Notes: generated by a model from the letters alone, not told the origin. Positions 31,890 through 42,548 are shown, counted from the stretch's first letter. The stretch: 64,000 nt of DNA from Crithidia fasciculata (GCA_000331325.2 CM003434.1:125579-189578); one strand, 5' to 3'. Numbers and translations: made by a program.

Positions 31890-34886
31890 TCAGTAGATAT
31901 AGACGCGCTTGAGAGACGCGAGCCGGCTGGCCGGCACCTCCATCGCCTTCAGCGTCTCCAGCAAGGGTCCCACATCCACCACAGCTGCAGCAGCACTGGC
32001 ACAACTGCTGTTGGCCGCGGCACTGTTCCTCCCTACGTGCAGCGCGCCGTCTGCAGTGGCGAACGATACGTCCTCTTCGCTCGACAGCGACATTGCTGGT
32101 GGTGCGAGGTCGATGCTGTGCGGTGATGCCACTCTGTCGCGGCTGCTGCTGTCACCGTCACGCCCACTGCGCAGAATCGCGACCGCCATGAGCAGCTCTA
32201 AGCCAAGCGCGTAGCCCTCCGCCCGCACCACCAGCGGGGAGTAGGTGGTGAGGAGGTTGTAGGGGTCGGTGCCGAAGCTGCCCTGCAGGTCTCCGCAGAC
32301 TCGCGTGAAGGACATGGCAACGCGCTGGTGCTCGCGGTGCTCGGCGATGGCACGGGCGTGCTCGTCCTTTGACCGCTGCAGCTCCACCTTGATGTCGGCC
32401 TCGCTCATCGTACTCGGGTACTCGTGCTGCAGCACCGCCAAGCTCACGATGGTGAAGAGAAACTCTTGCAGCGGGGCTTCGGCCTCTCGCAGTGCAGACG
32501 CTGCGGCCCTCTTGTGCTGCTCGATGCTCTCACTGGGCAGGATGCCGGTGCGTTGGGTGTCATATGGAATGTACACCTTCGTCTTGCTCACCTCTAAGAA
32601 GCGCTCCACGATGGTGCGGGTGGCGACGGCGCTGGCGGCTCCCTCGGTGTTGAGCTGGTCCGCCGTGTACTGCACCGACTGCTCGATGAGCGTCATGAGC
32701 TCCGCGGCGGAGTTGAGGGTCAGCGGGGCGGCGTCTCCCCGCGCCTGCAGCAGCTCGTTCATCGTCGGTGGCGTCTCCGTCAGCGCCTCCTCCTCTGAGA
32801 CCGGGGGAAAGACATAAAAGAGCCAGTTGCGGCGGTGCAGCTCGCGGTACTGCAGCACATCGGCAAAGAGCTGCACGTACCAGTCGGCCCGCTCGTTGAT
32901 GCGGCCACCAGCGATGAGGAGATCGTAGTATTGGATAAACTCCGCGATCGAGATGGCGACCTTGGACTCGATGTAGACGCGGAAGAGCGGCCGCAGCTGC
33001 CGCCAGAGCTGCACCGCCTTTGCCCGCAGCTGTGCCTCGAAGGCGCTGCGGTCGGTGTGGGGCGGCCAGGTGAGCAGGAGGCGGCGTTGCACCCGCACCT
33101 TGCGCTGGTCCACCGCGATCTGGTCGTCCCAGCTTTCAATGAACTCGACCGCACCGGCCTGGGCAGAGAGGAGCAAATTGTCCGGCGACGTGCAGTCCAG
33201 GCGGAAGGCGAGGCGGCGCGGGTTGATATCAAATGTGTCGACCTCCCCCAGCCCGGGCTGCATGGGCTGCACGTCACCGTCGCCGGTGGCCCGTGCAACG
33301 GCGCTGCGGTAGCGCTGGGTGGCCCCCGCTGCGTACCAGTCCAAGAGAGGGAAGGGCAAATTGGCGTGGGTCTGGGGAAAGAGGTTTATGGCGTAGTGGC
33401 CGCAGCGGCGCAGCTTCGTCGTGAGGTCGTCCTCCATCGACAGCACGGCACCACGCCGCAGCGCCTCCAGCAGCGCCTCCAGCCGCGGCACCAGCTCCAC
33501 GCACTGACAGCAAAACGAGATCCAGTCCCGCACACAGGTGTCCCGCTGCGCCTCCATCGCCTCTGTCTGCTTCAGTGTGTGCACCTTCCGCAGCACAGAC
33601 GAGAAGGAAAACTCGTCAAGGCGGGTCAGCTCAATTCGGTAGAGTCCCTCTTTGGTGGTTACGGGCGAGTTCATGGAGTCCTCGTTTGAGTAGCCGGTGA
33701 AGCTCACGCAGTCCATGAGCTCACTGCTCGGCACGCGGTAGAGGCTCGCGGCTCGCTGACCAGGTGGAGAGGCGAACGACATGGTCCAGTCCGCCGCCGC
33801 ACTCGCGTTCACCACGCCGTTCGTGTGGCCAGACCCGCGGCGGTTGCGACGGATGGCGCTCTCCACGGTGAACTCCTGCGCCACGGCGTCCACCGTGACC
33901 GCACACGGATCCTGCATCGTGGTGTGGTCCAGCGTCTCCTCGCTGGCCGCCGTGGTGAGGCGAGATCGGGGCACCACACTCTCCTGCATTTGCGCACCAG
34001 AGGTCAGAAGGCCGCCGTTTCTCGCGGCGCCTGCTGGTGCTGCTGTTGCTGCCGCTGCCACCGGGTTGCCGTCCTTGTCCACGCCGTACTCCTCCATCAT
34101 CTCCATCTGCTTGATCGAGAGCCCCGCATTCAGTGCGGTGATGCAGCGGCCAAAGTAGCTCTCAATCGTTGCGGCGAAGCGCTCGTAGTTCTGCAGGTTG
34201 TCGCAGTCGTTGCTGCCCCCCATCTCCACCGGCAGCACCGCGGCGTCGATGTACTTGAGCAGCTCGCCCTTGCGGATGTCACCACTGGAGAAGAGAAAGA
34301 TGCAGTCGCTGATGGAGCTGGGGAGCTGCCGGAGCAGCGGCTTCATCACAAAGGTAAGGGTGCTGCTCATGTTGCAGATGTACATGCGCACCAGCACGCC
34401 AGGAAAGAACTTGCTGATGCGCAGCGCCATGTCCTTCTGGAAGATCAAATCCGTGTTGCGCAGCATCGAGGCGTCCTTCTGGTTGATCAGCCACGTCACC
34501 ATCGCGCTTGGGTTGTGGCGGTCGCAGCGCACCGCCCAGCTAAGAAACATGTCCAAGTTGGCCTGTCGCTCGGGCCGTTGATCCGCCTTGGGGCTGTCAC
34601 GTACGGTGTTAAAGTACAGCACCGGGTGGCCGTCCCTGTCACGACCGATGTATTGCACAATGCCGGCCCGCATCGAGGCGTGGAGGCTGTCGGAGATGGT
34701 GTACTTGGCAAAGACGGTCTTCTCCATCGTGTCGCGGCGCTGCAGCTTCGCGATCGTTTCGGCAACGTCAAACTTCTTGTTGGAAAGGAAGAGGTACATC
34801 CAGCCGTCGAGGTAGCGGTGGTGCACCCCCACGGCGCGCTTCACCTCCTCCAGCGCCGCAGCATGCTCGTGTGGCACCTGAAACAT
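31890..34886 (-). CDS. large CRAL-TRIO (Sec14-like) domain protein
   Basis: 998 residues from the ATG at 34886 (MFQVPHEHAAALEEVKRAVG); an upstream in-frame ATG would add an implausible tail. Residues 1 to about 235 form a Sec14/CRAL-TRIO lipid-binding domain. Visible marks are the N-terminal helical lead with FDVAETIAKLQRR, the strand GRDRDGHPVLYF, the FPGVLVRMYICN segment, and the terminal LPVEMGG, a variant of the family's LP-x-E-x-GG. Proteins of this class bind or exchange phospholipids or other hydrophobic ligands. The remaining 760 residues are unlike the usual short Sec14 proteins. They hold a low-complexity linker at about 280-440, then a mixed alpha/beta region I do not recognise. 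The protein may couple lipid sensing to a kinetoplastid-specific module. Confidence 0.8.
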   Translation of the reverse strand: MFQVPHEHAAALEEVKRAVGVHHRYLDGWMYLFLSNKKFDVAETIAKLQRRDTMEKTVFAKYTISDSLHASMRAGIVQYIGRDRDGHPVLYFNTVRDSPKADQRPERQANLDMFLSWAVRCDRHNPSAMVTWLINQKDASMLRNTDLIFQKDMALRISKFFPGVLVRMYICNMSSTLTFVMKPLLRQLPSSISDCIFLFSSGDIRKGELLKYIDAAVLPVEMGGSNDCDNLQNYERFAATIESYFGRCITALNAGLSIKQMEMMEEYGVDKDGNPVAAAATAAPAGAARNGGLLTSGAQMQESVVPRSRLTTAASEETLDHTTMQDPCAVTVDAVAQEFTVESAIRRNRRGSGHTNGVVNASAAADWTMSFASPPGQRAASLYRVPSSELMDCVSFTGYSNEDSMNSPVTTKEGLYRIELTRLDEFSFSSVLRKVHTLKQTEAMEAQRDTCVRDWISFCCQCVELVPRLEALLEALRRGAVLSMEDDLTTKLRRCGHYAINLFPQTHANLPFPLLDWYAAGATQRYRSAVARATGDGDVQPMQPGLGEVDTFDINPRRLAFRLDCTSPDNLLLSAQAGAVEFIESWDDQIAVDQRKVRVQRRLLLTWPPHTDRSAFEAQLRAKAVQLWRQLRPLFRVYIESKVAISIAEFIQYYDLLIAGGRINERADWYVQLFADVLQYRELHRRNWLFYVFPPVSEEEALTETPPTMNELLQARGDAAPLTLNSAAELMTLIEQSVQYTADQLNTEGAASAVATRTIVERFLEVSKTKVYIPYDTQRTGILPSESIEQHKRAAASALREAEAPLQEFLFTIVSLAVLQHEYPSTMSEADIKVELQRSKDEHARAIAEHREHQRVAMSFTRVCGDLQGSFGTDPYNLLTTYSPLVVRAEGYALGLELLMAVAILRSGRDGDSSSRDRVASPHSIDLAPPAMSLSSEEDVSFATADGALHVGRNSAAANSSCASAAAAVVDVGPLLETLKAMEVPASRLASLKRVYIY

Positions 34887-35866
34887 ATTCGGTTGTGTAT
34901 TAGTGTGTCGCCAAGTGCTTCTGAAAGCAGCGCGTTTACTCAACGCAGTATAATGGTGCGTAATTGTGAAGCAATAAGGGGAAAAAAAAGGGCTGAAGGA
35001 ACACAGAAACAAAGGAATAAAAGAAAAAGCTGATTACGTTGTCGTCTCTCTCACTCGTTTCTCTTTTGTGAATGCAGTGGTGGTGCAGAGCAGTGACGTC
35101 TGCCACGAACGATCGAAGAGGGCCGGAAAAGGTGGCTCGCTGCAGAGGCCGCGCCACGCAAAGCAGGTCAGAAAACAAAAAAAAACACGCAAAAGTAGAT
35201 CAGGAGAAGAATGCGGCTCCGCAGCGCCGCGACACGAAAAATGTGGCTGCCAATGTGCGTCTTACAGAGCGGGGAAACCACCTGCGTTTTATCTCGTCAC
35301 GAGTGTTAGCGAGGCCGTGTAAACTCCGCAGTTGTGTGTAGATGTGCGGGTGCGTTCTTTGCGTTCCAGTGATGAGGACACCTTGTTCTTGCGTGTTTGC
35401 TTCCTGGAAGGTACGCTGTCGCAGCGAGTGCATCAATCCTGGATTGATACTCGATAGAAGAAAAGTGAGAGGATGAAAAAGAGTTTTTTCAAACAATAGG
35501 GTAAAGGAGAGAGTTGTGTGTGTGTCTCGAACCCCACCGATACGGTCAACGTAGAGGAAAAGAAGGGGATCGCTGCAAAAGCCGAAGACTGTGCGCGGCA
35601 TTGAAGGCTCAGGAAGTGCAGACAGGCATTGCAGTGGGAGCGAAAGCAGCGCGACAGCGAAAATGCATTGAATGGCGCTTCCGCAAGCCTTAACAGGAGT
35701 TCAAGTTTCATATTAAAGGTGGTTTATGTAAAGACGTCAGACACAGTGAAGCACAGTCGCAAACACAAACGCCTATTCAGGTAAGCGTAGTACCACCAAC
35801 AGCACCTTTCGGCAGCGTGCCTCGACACACGGAACAGGAAAGAGAAGGCGCAGTAGCGGTGCGCCG
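34887..35866. other. spacer upstream of the CRAL-TRIO gene
   Basis: About 0.98 kb. A-rich stretches near 34980-35040 and 35180-35215 supply pyrimidine tracts to the minus strand. No gene is supported. Confidence 0.5.
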
Positions 35867-37825
35867 TCACAGCATGGCGGCGAGATCCTCGGCTGTCAGC
35901 TCCGGCATCGCCTCCGCCTTTCCGGACGACACGACTGTCCCTCCTTCCACGGTCTCCTGCTCCCTTGGTAAAGCCCTCGCAGCATTAGCAGCAACACGCT
36001 CCTCCGTCTTGCGGGCCGCAGCCACAAGCGCCGCCTGCGCAACGGGTGGTATGAGAAGGGGGTGTGCGGCGCAGGCACGGTGAAGCAGACGCACTCCGTC
36101 CGCCACCCTCAGCGGTTCTTGCAAAGACTCGCGCTGCTGCTCTTCGAACCACTTCCGCGGCACACCGAAGCACTTGTACAGCTCGTGGTAGGACAGCAGC
36201 AGTGCCGCCAGGGCGGCTGTATTGCTTTCCGCCGCCAGCAAGCGCGCGTGTGCCACGACCGTCGAGGAGGTTCGTAAAATCATCTGAGCAGAAGGTGGGG
36301 TGGCGCACAGGCGGTCCCACAAAACACGCGCCTGCGCCGTGGCCGTTTCTGTTGCCTCGTTCAGCAGCGCTGTCATGACGGCTGCGGTTGTGGCGGGGGT
36401 CGCCTTCACCCTGTAGTGCTTCAAGTTCTTCCTGAACACCTCCGCTGCGTGTGCGCTGGGGCTGCAGGCGAGGTAGGCATTCCAGACGTGGGTGCTCGAC
36501 AGCAGCTGTGTCGCTTGACGCGTGCGGCTGGGGTCGGTGAGGCGGTCCGTGGCGGCTTGAAGGGTGCTCAGATCCGCGCCGCAGCGGTGCAGTGCGCGGA
36601 GGTATTCTCCCCAGGCAACGGCTGGCATGTAGGCGAGCGGCTTCGGTTGCTTCCTCGGGTGGTAGTAGGAGGCGGGCAGCGCCAGGTGCACGCAGTAGCG
36701 CTCCACAAGCTGCTCAATGCGGTCGATTTGTGAGACTGCAGGTGCTTCCTTTCCCTCTCTCAGACCGGCTACGGAGAGCAGCGGGGCACACACGACTGTG
36801 TCCCACAGCACACCCGTCTTCTCTCCCGTTCCGACTGCTGCGTTGTCGTTTTCACCGCCTCTCAAAATTTTGTGGTAGGCGGAGCAGAAATGGTCAAGCT
36901 CCTCGAGAGTGGGCAGCAGCGCCGCGCTCTTCTTTGGCGAGGCCCACCGCACCGTGTCGAAGAGAACCGCAGCGAAGTGGGCCGCATCGGTGCTGCGCTG
37001 CGCCGCCGTCACGTCCGCCAGCGCCGTCCACTGCCCCTGCAGCCACAACACAAAGTGAGACGACGTCTGCCAGTCGCGGTGGCAGCCCAGCGCAAAGACA
37101 CAGTAGAGGGCGAGACTGCGTTGCAGGGCGGGTGCGTACCGCATCGCCTGTAAAGCCTCGGTGGCGTCGCCTTGAAGTCGATCATGCTGCACGGGTTTTG
37201 TGGCCGCGCGGAAGCTGCGGGAGTGAAGGTAGGTGAGCAGGCGCTGCACACTGAAAGGCTGGGGCTGAGGCGGCAGCGACCGCTGCAGCACCTCGGGCGA
37301 CAGTTCCGGTGGGGTGCGGGCTTCACGAATCACGCAGTGCCGTACCACGTCAGTGGCGCGGACGCGGCGTTGCAGGCGTACATCGCCACCCTCGGCGCTG
37401 CGCCACGCTCCGAACTCAACAGGGGAGTACTTCACAGCACTGTTGCCGCTAACGTGCGTGTGTGTGAGTGCGGCCGTGCCAGTGTTGGACACCGCGGAAG
37501 AAGCACCGGTGGCATACCGCGTCTCCAACTCCTGTGCCAGTGCTGCGAGAGCGCTTAGATTGTGGTGTGTGCTGGTTGTGCTGGTAGTGGGGAGAGCAGC
37601 CTGTGCTGTGGACTCCGCTTCAACGGAGTGGCGGTGCACCATGTCTGCACTCTGTGCCTCCAAAAAAGCGCTGATGTACTGCTCCTTATGGTAGGGGTTG
37701 GTGGTGGCTCTGCTCGCCTGCATCTTCCTTGTGCGCCAGTGTTCGACCTGTCGGGAAGTGGACTTGAGCTTCCTGGACGGTGCGTCGAGCACAAAGCTGA
37801 CCCATCGCTGCTGCGTCCGTCGCAT
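35867..37825 (-). CDS. conserved-looking helical protein of unknown function
   Basis: 652 residues from the ATG at 37825 (MRRTQQRWVSFVLDAPSRK). The first 50 residues are rich in Arg, Lys, Ser and Thr and poor in acidic residues, which would suit mitochondrial import. The body is almost entirely amphipathic helix, with spaced helical pairs that could be TPR- or PPR-like (for example SAHAAEVFRKNLKHYRV and the stretch after it). I cannot fix a repeat register by eye. Trypanosomatids have many such helical RNA-processing proteins in the mitochondrion, so that is one guess. No catalytic motif is seen. A purine tract on the plus strand at 37935-37968 gives a pyrimidine tract upstream of the start. 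Confidence 0.7.
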   Translation of the reverse strand: MRRTQQRWVSFVLDAPSRKLKSTSRQVEHWRTRKMQASRATTNPYHKEQYISAFLEAQSADMVHRHSVEAESTAQAALPTTSTTSTHHNLSALAALAQELETRYATGASSAVSNTGTAALTHTHVSGNSAVKYSPVEFGAWRSAEGGDVRLQRRVRATDVVRHCVIREARTPPELSPEVLQRSLPPQPQPFSVQRLLTYLHSRSFRAATKPVQHDRLQGDATEALQAMRYAPALQRSLALYCVFALGCHRDWQTSSHFVLWLQGQWTALADVTAAQRSTDAAHFAAVLFDTVRWASPKKSAALLPTLEELDHFCSAYHKILRGGENDNAAVGTGEKTGVLWDTVVCAPLLSVAGLREGKEAPAVSQIDRIEQLVERYCVHLALPASYYHPRKQPKPLAYMPAVAWGEYLRALHRCGADLSTLQAATDRLTDPSRTRQATQLLSSTHVWNAYLACSPSAHAAEVFRKNLKHYRVKATPATTAAVMTALLNEATETATAQARVLWDRLCATPPSAQMILRTSSTVVAHARLLAAESNTAALAALLLSYHELYKCFGVPRKWFEEQQRESLQEPLRVADGVRLLHRACAAHPLLIPPVAQAALVAAARKTEERVAANAARALPREQETVEGGTVVSSGKAEAMPELTAEDLAAML

Positions 37826-38303
37826 TGTGAAGGAGTCAAGTAAAAAAAGGAAAAACAGCGCTTTCTCTCTGGCGGGTAGGCACACAATATGAACGAGGAA
37901 GTGGCGCAAAATAATAAAAGTGAGGAATTGTTAGCGAGAAGGAGAGAGAGAAAGAAGAGGAGGAGAGGTGCGACAGAGAAAGAGGAAGAAAAAGACGTTG
38001 CGGACGTTTCCACCGACGCAAAGAGATGACAGACAGGGACGGTCAAGGCCTTTCACCAAGTCTGAACCGATGTCCACTTTCATCGGCTGATGTAGTCCCA
38101 ACCTAATGCGCCATGCAAAGCTGAAGTGAATGAGTTAAGGAGTCGCTCTTGTTTAACAACGAAAACATGAGAAAAAAATAAAGTGACTTGCATCATTTCT
38201 GAAAAAAAGAGACAAGAGTGAAGGAACGGAATATAAATAAAAAGCTACACAACTCATGCAGAGTGCCTTAAAATACCTCTCAAACCTCCCTCTTGAAGCT
38301 CTC
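37826..38303. other. spacer
   Basis: About 480 bases with the pyrimidine tract (minus strand) of the helical-protein gene at 37935-37968 and A-rich sequence near 38165-38250. No gene is supported. Confidence 0.5.
37935..37968 (-). promoter_or_regulatory. candidate trans-splicing pyrimidine tract
   Basis: A CT-rich run on the coding strand about 110 bases before the ATG at 37825. It has the form expected of a kinetoplastid splice-acceptor signal. Confidence 0.4.
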
Positions 38304-41300
38304 CTACAGACCCAACTCCTCGCGCAGTGCCCCCAACTCGCGGACGTGCGACGCCGTCAACTCCGTCTGCCGCCGCAGCTCATCGACGTTGACGCGCAGT
38401 CGGCGGAGACGGCGGCGGCGGCAGCGGTGTGCCGGGGCCTCCGCTGAGCGCCACGCAGAGGTGGCGGCAGCCCCGGTGCTGGTGTGTGGTGGCCACCGCT
38501 CCGCGTACTCCCACGGCCCCACCGCCCAGTCCTTCTGCTCCTTCACGAGGCTCCGCACCCGCCGCGTCAACAGCTGCGAACGCCCGCTGCTGCCACCATC
38601 GCCCTCTCCCTCCTCCTCCTCGGCCCAGATGCGTGCCTCCTTCGCAGTGGCCCAGCGCCACTCCGGCCCGCCAGCTGCCGCGCCGCGTTGACTGCCGGCA
38701 TTTCGGTTCAACCGGTTCAGGTCCACCACCCGCCCATCCCGCTCGTCGTCATAAGGGAAAGTCGCGTGCAGCCGCCACTCCGCATCAGCGGACACCCGCT
38801 CTTCATTCTGGCACACCGTCATCACCGCGAAGGGGTGAACAGAGGCCATGTCGCGCACCTGCTGCAGGCGGAGGTCCTCCAGCTCGAGGCGACACTTATC
38901 CCGCTCCTGCACGTCCAAGACATGCTGCGGCACCTGCAGCGTGGAGAAGTACTCGGAGAAGTTGAAGCAGTTGCCGTAGCTCGCGGTGGAGGTGCGCCAC
39001 GTAGCGGCGGCGTGGTACTGCTCCAGAAACCCAACCGAGTGCACGCCGTCTACCACCTCCGCGGAGGTGTGCGTCACGAGGCGCAGGGGCTCGACGTGGG
39101 TCACATGTGGCGAAGCGGAGCGGTTCGCGCGGGGCGAGATGTGGCCCGCGTTTCCCGCTGCGGCTACCGCGGCATCCTCCACGGCCTGCGCCTGCTCCAG
39201 CGCGTCCTGGCCGACGCAGAGGCGGATGTACAGGTCGTTGTGCCCGTCCTTCCAGCTGTAGAGAACCATGTTGCGCTCCAGCGGCTCATCCACGTCGACG
39301 AGGCGGCGCAGGACGTACTGCAGCTCCTCTGGCGTGCGCAGTGCGGGCCGGCGTCCTGCGTCTCCTTGAAGAGACGATACGCCGCCGTCGCCATTCTCCT
39401 TTACTTCTTCAGTGAGGAGCGCCATTTGTTGTTCCATGTAGGACGTCTGCGCTGTGGTGTCCTCCATGGTCGCTGGTGCAGCAGGGGAGCCCACACGCAC
39501 CTCCTGCACGGCTGGGAGGCCGCTGCGCCGGTGTCGACGGCGGCCAACACCCCCACCGCCACGAGTCGTGCTCGCAGCGCCGTCGTCGCCGTCGGCGTTG
39601 GTCACCACGTCCTCGCCCTCTTCCCCTCCCTGGTGGAGCGAGGCCGTCGACGCCACGCGGTCGGTGTGGGGGAGCCGGCGGCGGTGTCCGCTGTGGCGAC
39701 TCGAGTTGGACGAGGCTGCGCGAGACCGGCTGCCCTCTCGCTGACCAAAGGCTACACGGATCGGCACGGCGAGGCTCGTGGCAGCCGACACGGCCGTCGC
39801 TGCGGCACTCGTGGAGGCTTCACTGGCACTGCGTGCGTCTAGAGAGCCTTGGCGCTGGTTGTGGTGGAGAAGCGAGCTAGGCGGCTGTGCGGTGGCCTCT
39901 GCGGGCAAGGCAGGAGGCGGTGGTGACGCAGCACGTTGACTCGATACTGCAGCTGGTGCGGTGGCGGAGGGTGGCTCCTTGTCCTCTCCAGTGAAGTGGA
40001 AGACGGCGGCCATGAGAGGGCGGGCAATGCTGAAGGTGTGGTAGGGCTCCGCTGCTGCTGCCGGTGTCGTCGCGAGTGGTGGCGATGCTGAGGTTGCTGC
40101 TGGTGGTGCACTCTCCGCCTCTTTAACAGGAGAAGCTGAACCACCACCACCGCTGCCGGCGAAGGAGAAGTAGGACGACGAGGACGGTGCCCACCGCTGG
40201 ACAGAGGAGGACCACCCCTGCGAGGCCGCCGTCACTGCCTTGCTCGTGGCACCCCACAAGTACTGCGAGTAGCCGTTCGTGGCGATGGTCTCCGCGGCTC
40301 CGCTCAGATCGACACCAGCGGCACCGCGGGTGTTGGAGGTTTCCTCCCCGCCCTCGCCTTCTTGTTGTGGGTCGCTGTCGGTGAGGGTGGCGATGCGATC
40401 CGCAAAGGGTAGCGGCACACTCACCAGCGCCTCCTCGTCCGCCATGAAGAGAATCAAGCGATTGTCGTGCAGGTCGGGCATGATGGACACCACACCAGCC
40501 GCAACAGACGGGGCAGAGGCAGAAGCCGGAGCACCAGCAGCAGCGGCGGCAGACGCACCAGAGGGACTGTAAAGCTGCATGAGCACCGTGTACGGCGTCT
40601 CAGACGAAGCAGGTGCTGCGGCTGCGGTAGACGTGGTTGACGTCTTTCGTGCGCGGCTCTTCTCTGCGAGCGGACTAGGCAGAGGAGATGGGTTGAGGTC
40701 GTCCAGCCACCCCTCCAAGTTTGCATCCGTGAACTTCTCCGCACTCGTCGCTGCCGCCTGAGCCACCGGCCTCGCTGGTGACTGGACGGGCGGCTGCGGC
40801 TGCGTCGGCGACGTGCGGCACGACTGCGGTGCCCGACCGAGCAGCAGCACCGTGTCGTCGTCCGTCACCGCAGCGATGCAGAACCACGACTGCGGCCCAA
40901 TGCGATCGTCGTGTTGCATCGTCAGTCGATGGCGGCCCAGTGGCACCCAGTGGATGATGAACTCTGTGGCAGATCGCGGGGCAGCAGCACTCTTGATACC
41001 ACCATGGCGGTCACTGCCGCTCTTCTTGGCGTCAAGTAGAGCGTAGAGGTGACGCGTGTCGATGCGGGCACCGGTGCAGGCGTGCAGCTGCCACAGCGAG
41101 AGCGCAGGGCGGGCAAGAAGCAAGGTAATGGGTAGCCCCACTTGGTACGGCCGAGCAGCCGTGGCCACGCCGGCCTCGCAGACATCCGTCGGCGCTGCTT
41201 CCCGCACGAGGCGCACCTCCTCCAGCACGAAGGCACGCCGCGGTCCCCACAACACACGCAGCAGCACCACATTCAGCTCTGCGGAGGCGGTGGCACAAGA

Positions 41301-42548
41301 TGACGACGAGACTGGGGTGGCAGCAGCATTGTGGCCGCCGTCGTCGCACTGCACATCGCGTGCGCGGGAGCTGATGTAGATGGACACGAGCAGGTAGCCC
41401 CGCGTGGGTGCGAGACTCATAAAGGCGTTGTGGCAGTGGTTGCACAGCTCGAGGCAGGGCCCGACGAGCGTCACGCGGGTGGCGACGCCGTGGTCGAAGT
41501 GGTAGGTGGCCCGCTCCTTCACCGGCACCTTCTCCATCGCCTCCACGACGTGGTCCTCCTCCTCGGGGCTCAGCTGCTGCTCCAGCAGAGAAGGCTGGCG
41601 GGGGTGGGACATGCCCTCACCATCCACCTCCTCCCCTGTCGCTCCCTCCTTGTTGGCTCTGTCCACCTGGCGGAACCACAGCGGGGCACGCTCCAGCACC
41701 GCCGGCATCTCCCTCTCCACATCAAACAGCACCGCCGTCCCCACCTCATCCACACTCACCACCGCCGGCTTCAGTATTGCCGGGTGGAAGGGCTCCGTCG
41801 CCACCTGGGTGCAGTGCATGCACACCACCTTGTTCGTTTGGTGGCGCTCGTGGTGGAGGCAGAAGTGGGCCCCGCTGCTCATCACCGCGACGCTGTGCAC
41901 GACGCGGTCGTTGCCAGACGCGACGCAGAAGTAGCGGCTCCACTTCGAGAGCAGCACCGCCTTGTCCATCAGCACAGGCTGCATCGCGGCGCAGAGGTAG
42001 GACTCCCGCACCTGGAAGTCGTTGCGAGCCTCGAGCTGCTCAAATACACCACTCGCAGTGCCCCCACCACCTCCAACAGCGCCAGACGAATTAGTGGCCG
42101 CTGTAGAAAGCAGTGGCGCGCTCCGCAGTGCCGTGAGACTCGCCACAGAGGCTGACGAGCTCAACGGGGAGGCCGCAGAGGGCAGGTGGCGCTCGCGGTA
42201 GAGCCGCACGCCGCTGCGGTGCACCGTCACGAGAGTCGCCAGCCCCGCCATGCAGAGGCCGTTGATCCTGAGGCTGGGAAAGGGATCGAGCATCACCGCA
42301 GCGGGTGGGCGGTACGGGGCAAAGCGGCAGGTGTGCGGCGCGTAGTGCTTCTGCGTGTTGTCCAGCACCCGCCGCAGCCGCCGACGGGCCACCGACGAGC
42401 CGCCCCGCTTCAAGCGACTTGATCGAGCAGCGCGGGCGGTGGCGGAGGAGGGCGACGGCGGCGGCGAGACGGCGCGCATGGCCGACTTCGCTGTTGCCTC
42501 TCCGTTTCCATTAGAGGAGGAGGAGAGAGGGGTGAGAGACTGCGGCAT
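38304..42548 (-). CDS. large protein of unknown function with Cys/His clusters
   Basis: 1414 residues from the ATG at 42548 (MPQSLTPLSSSSNGNGEA); an in-frame ATG at 42605 would add 19 residues. The N-terminal 100 residues are basic and low-complexity. Residues from about 90 to 600 look like beta-rich, propeller-like sequence. They include two Cys/His groups (CLHHERHQTNKVVCMHC and CLELCNHCHNAF) that could bind zinc. Residues from about 600 to 1130 are Ala/Ser/Pro-rich and probably disordered. A folded C-terminal region follows (DKCRLELEDLRLQQVRDMAS, EWRWATAKEARIWAEEE) and ends in a short coiled coil (VNVDELRRQTELTASH). I do not recognise the family. The layout, a structured N-terminal half with a long linker and coiled tail, would suit a scaffold. 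Confidence 0.75.
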   Translation of the reverse strand: MPQSLTPLSSSSNGNGEATAKSAMRAVSPPPSPSSATARAARSSRLKRGGSSVARRRLRRVLDNTQKHYAPHTCRFAPYRPPAAVMLDPFPSLRINGLCMAGLATLVTVHRSGVRLYRERHLPSAASPLSSSASVASLTALRSAPLLSTAATNSSGAVGGGGGTASGVFEQLEARNDFQVRESYLCAAMQPVLMDKAVLLSKWSRYFCVASGNDRVVHSVAVMSSGAHFCLHHERHQTNKVVCMHCTQVATEPFHPAILKPAVVSVDEVGTAVLFDVEREMPAVLERAPLWFRQVDRANKEGATGEEVDGEGMSHPRQPSLLEQQLSPEEEDHVVEAMEKVPVKERATYHFDHGVATRVTLVGPCLELCNHCHNAFMSLAPTRGYLLVSIYISSRARDVQCDDGGHNAAATPVSSSSCATASAELNVVLLRVLWGPRRAFVLEEVRLVREAAPTDVCEAGVATAARPYQVGLPITLLLARPALSLWQLHACTGARIDTRHLYALLDAKKSGSDRHGGIKSAAAPRSATEFIIHWVPLGRHRLTMQHDDRIGPQSWFCIAAVTDDDTVLLLGRAPQSCRTSPTQPQPPVQSPARPVAQAAATSAEKFTDANLEGWLDDLNPSPLPSPLAEKSRARKTSTTSTAAAAPASSETPYTVLMQLYSPSGASAAAAAGAPASASAPSVAAGVVSIMPDLHDNRLILFMADEEALVSVPLPFADRIATLTDSDPQQEGEGGEETSNTRGAAGVDLSGAAETIATNGYSQYLWGATSKAVTAASQGWSSSVQRWAPSSSSYFSFAGSGGGGSASPVKEAESAPPAATSASPPLATTPAAAAEPYHTFSIARPLMAAVFHFTGEDKEPPSATAPAAVSSQRAASPPPPALPAEATAQPPSSLLHHNQRQGSLDARSASEASTSAAATAVSAATSLAVPIRVAFGQREGSRSRAASSNSSRHSGHRRRLPHTDRVASTASLHQGGEEGEDVVTNADGDDGAASTTRGGGGVGRRRHRRSGLPAVQEVRVGSPAAPATMEDTTAQTSYMEQQMALLTEEVKENGDGGVSSLQGDAGRRPALRTPEELQYVLRRLVDVDEPLERNMVLYSWKDGHNDLYIRLCVGQDALEQAQAVEDAAVAAAGNAGHISPRANRSASPHVTHVEPLRLVTHTSAEVVDGVHSVGFLEQYHAAATWRTSTASYGNCFNFSEYFSTLQVPQHVLDVQERDKCRLELEDLRLQQVRDMASVHPFAVMTVCQNEERVSADAEWRLHATFPYDDERDGRVVDLNRLNRNAGSQRGAAAGGPEWRWATAKEARIWAEEEEGEGDGGSSGRSQLLTRRVRSLVKEQKDWAVGPWEYAERWPPHTSTGAAATSAWRSAEAPAHRCRRRRLRRLRVNVDELRRQTELTASHVRELGALREELGL

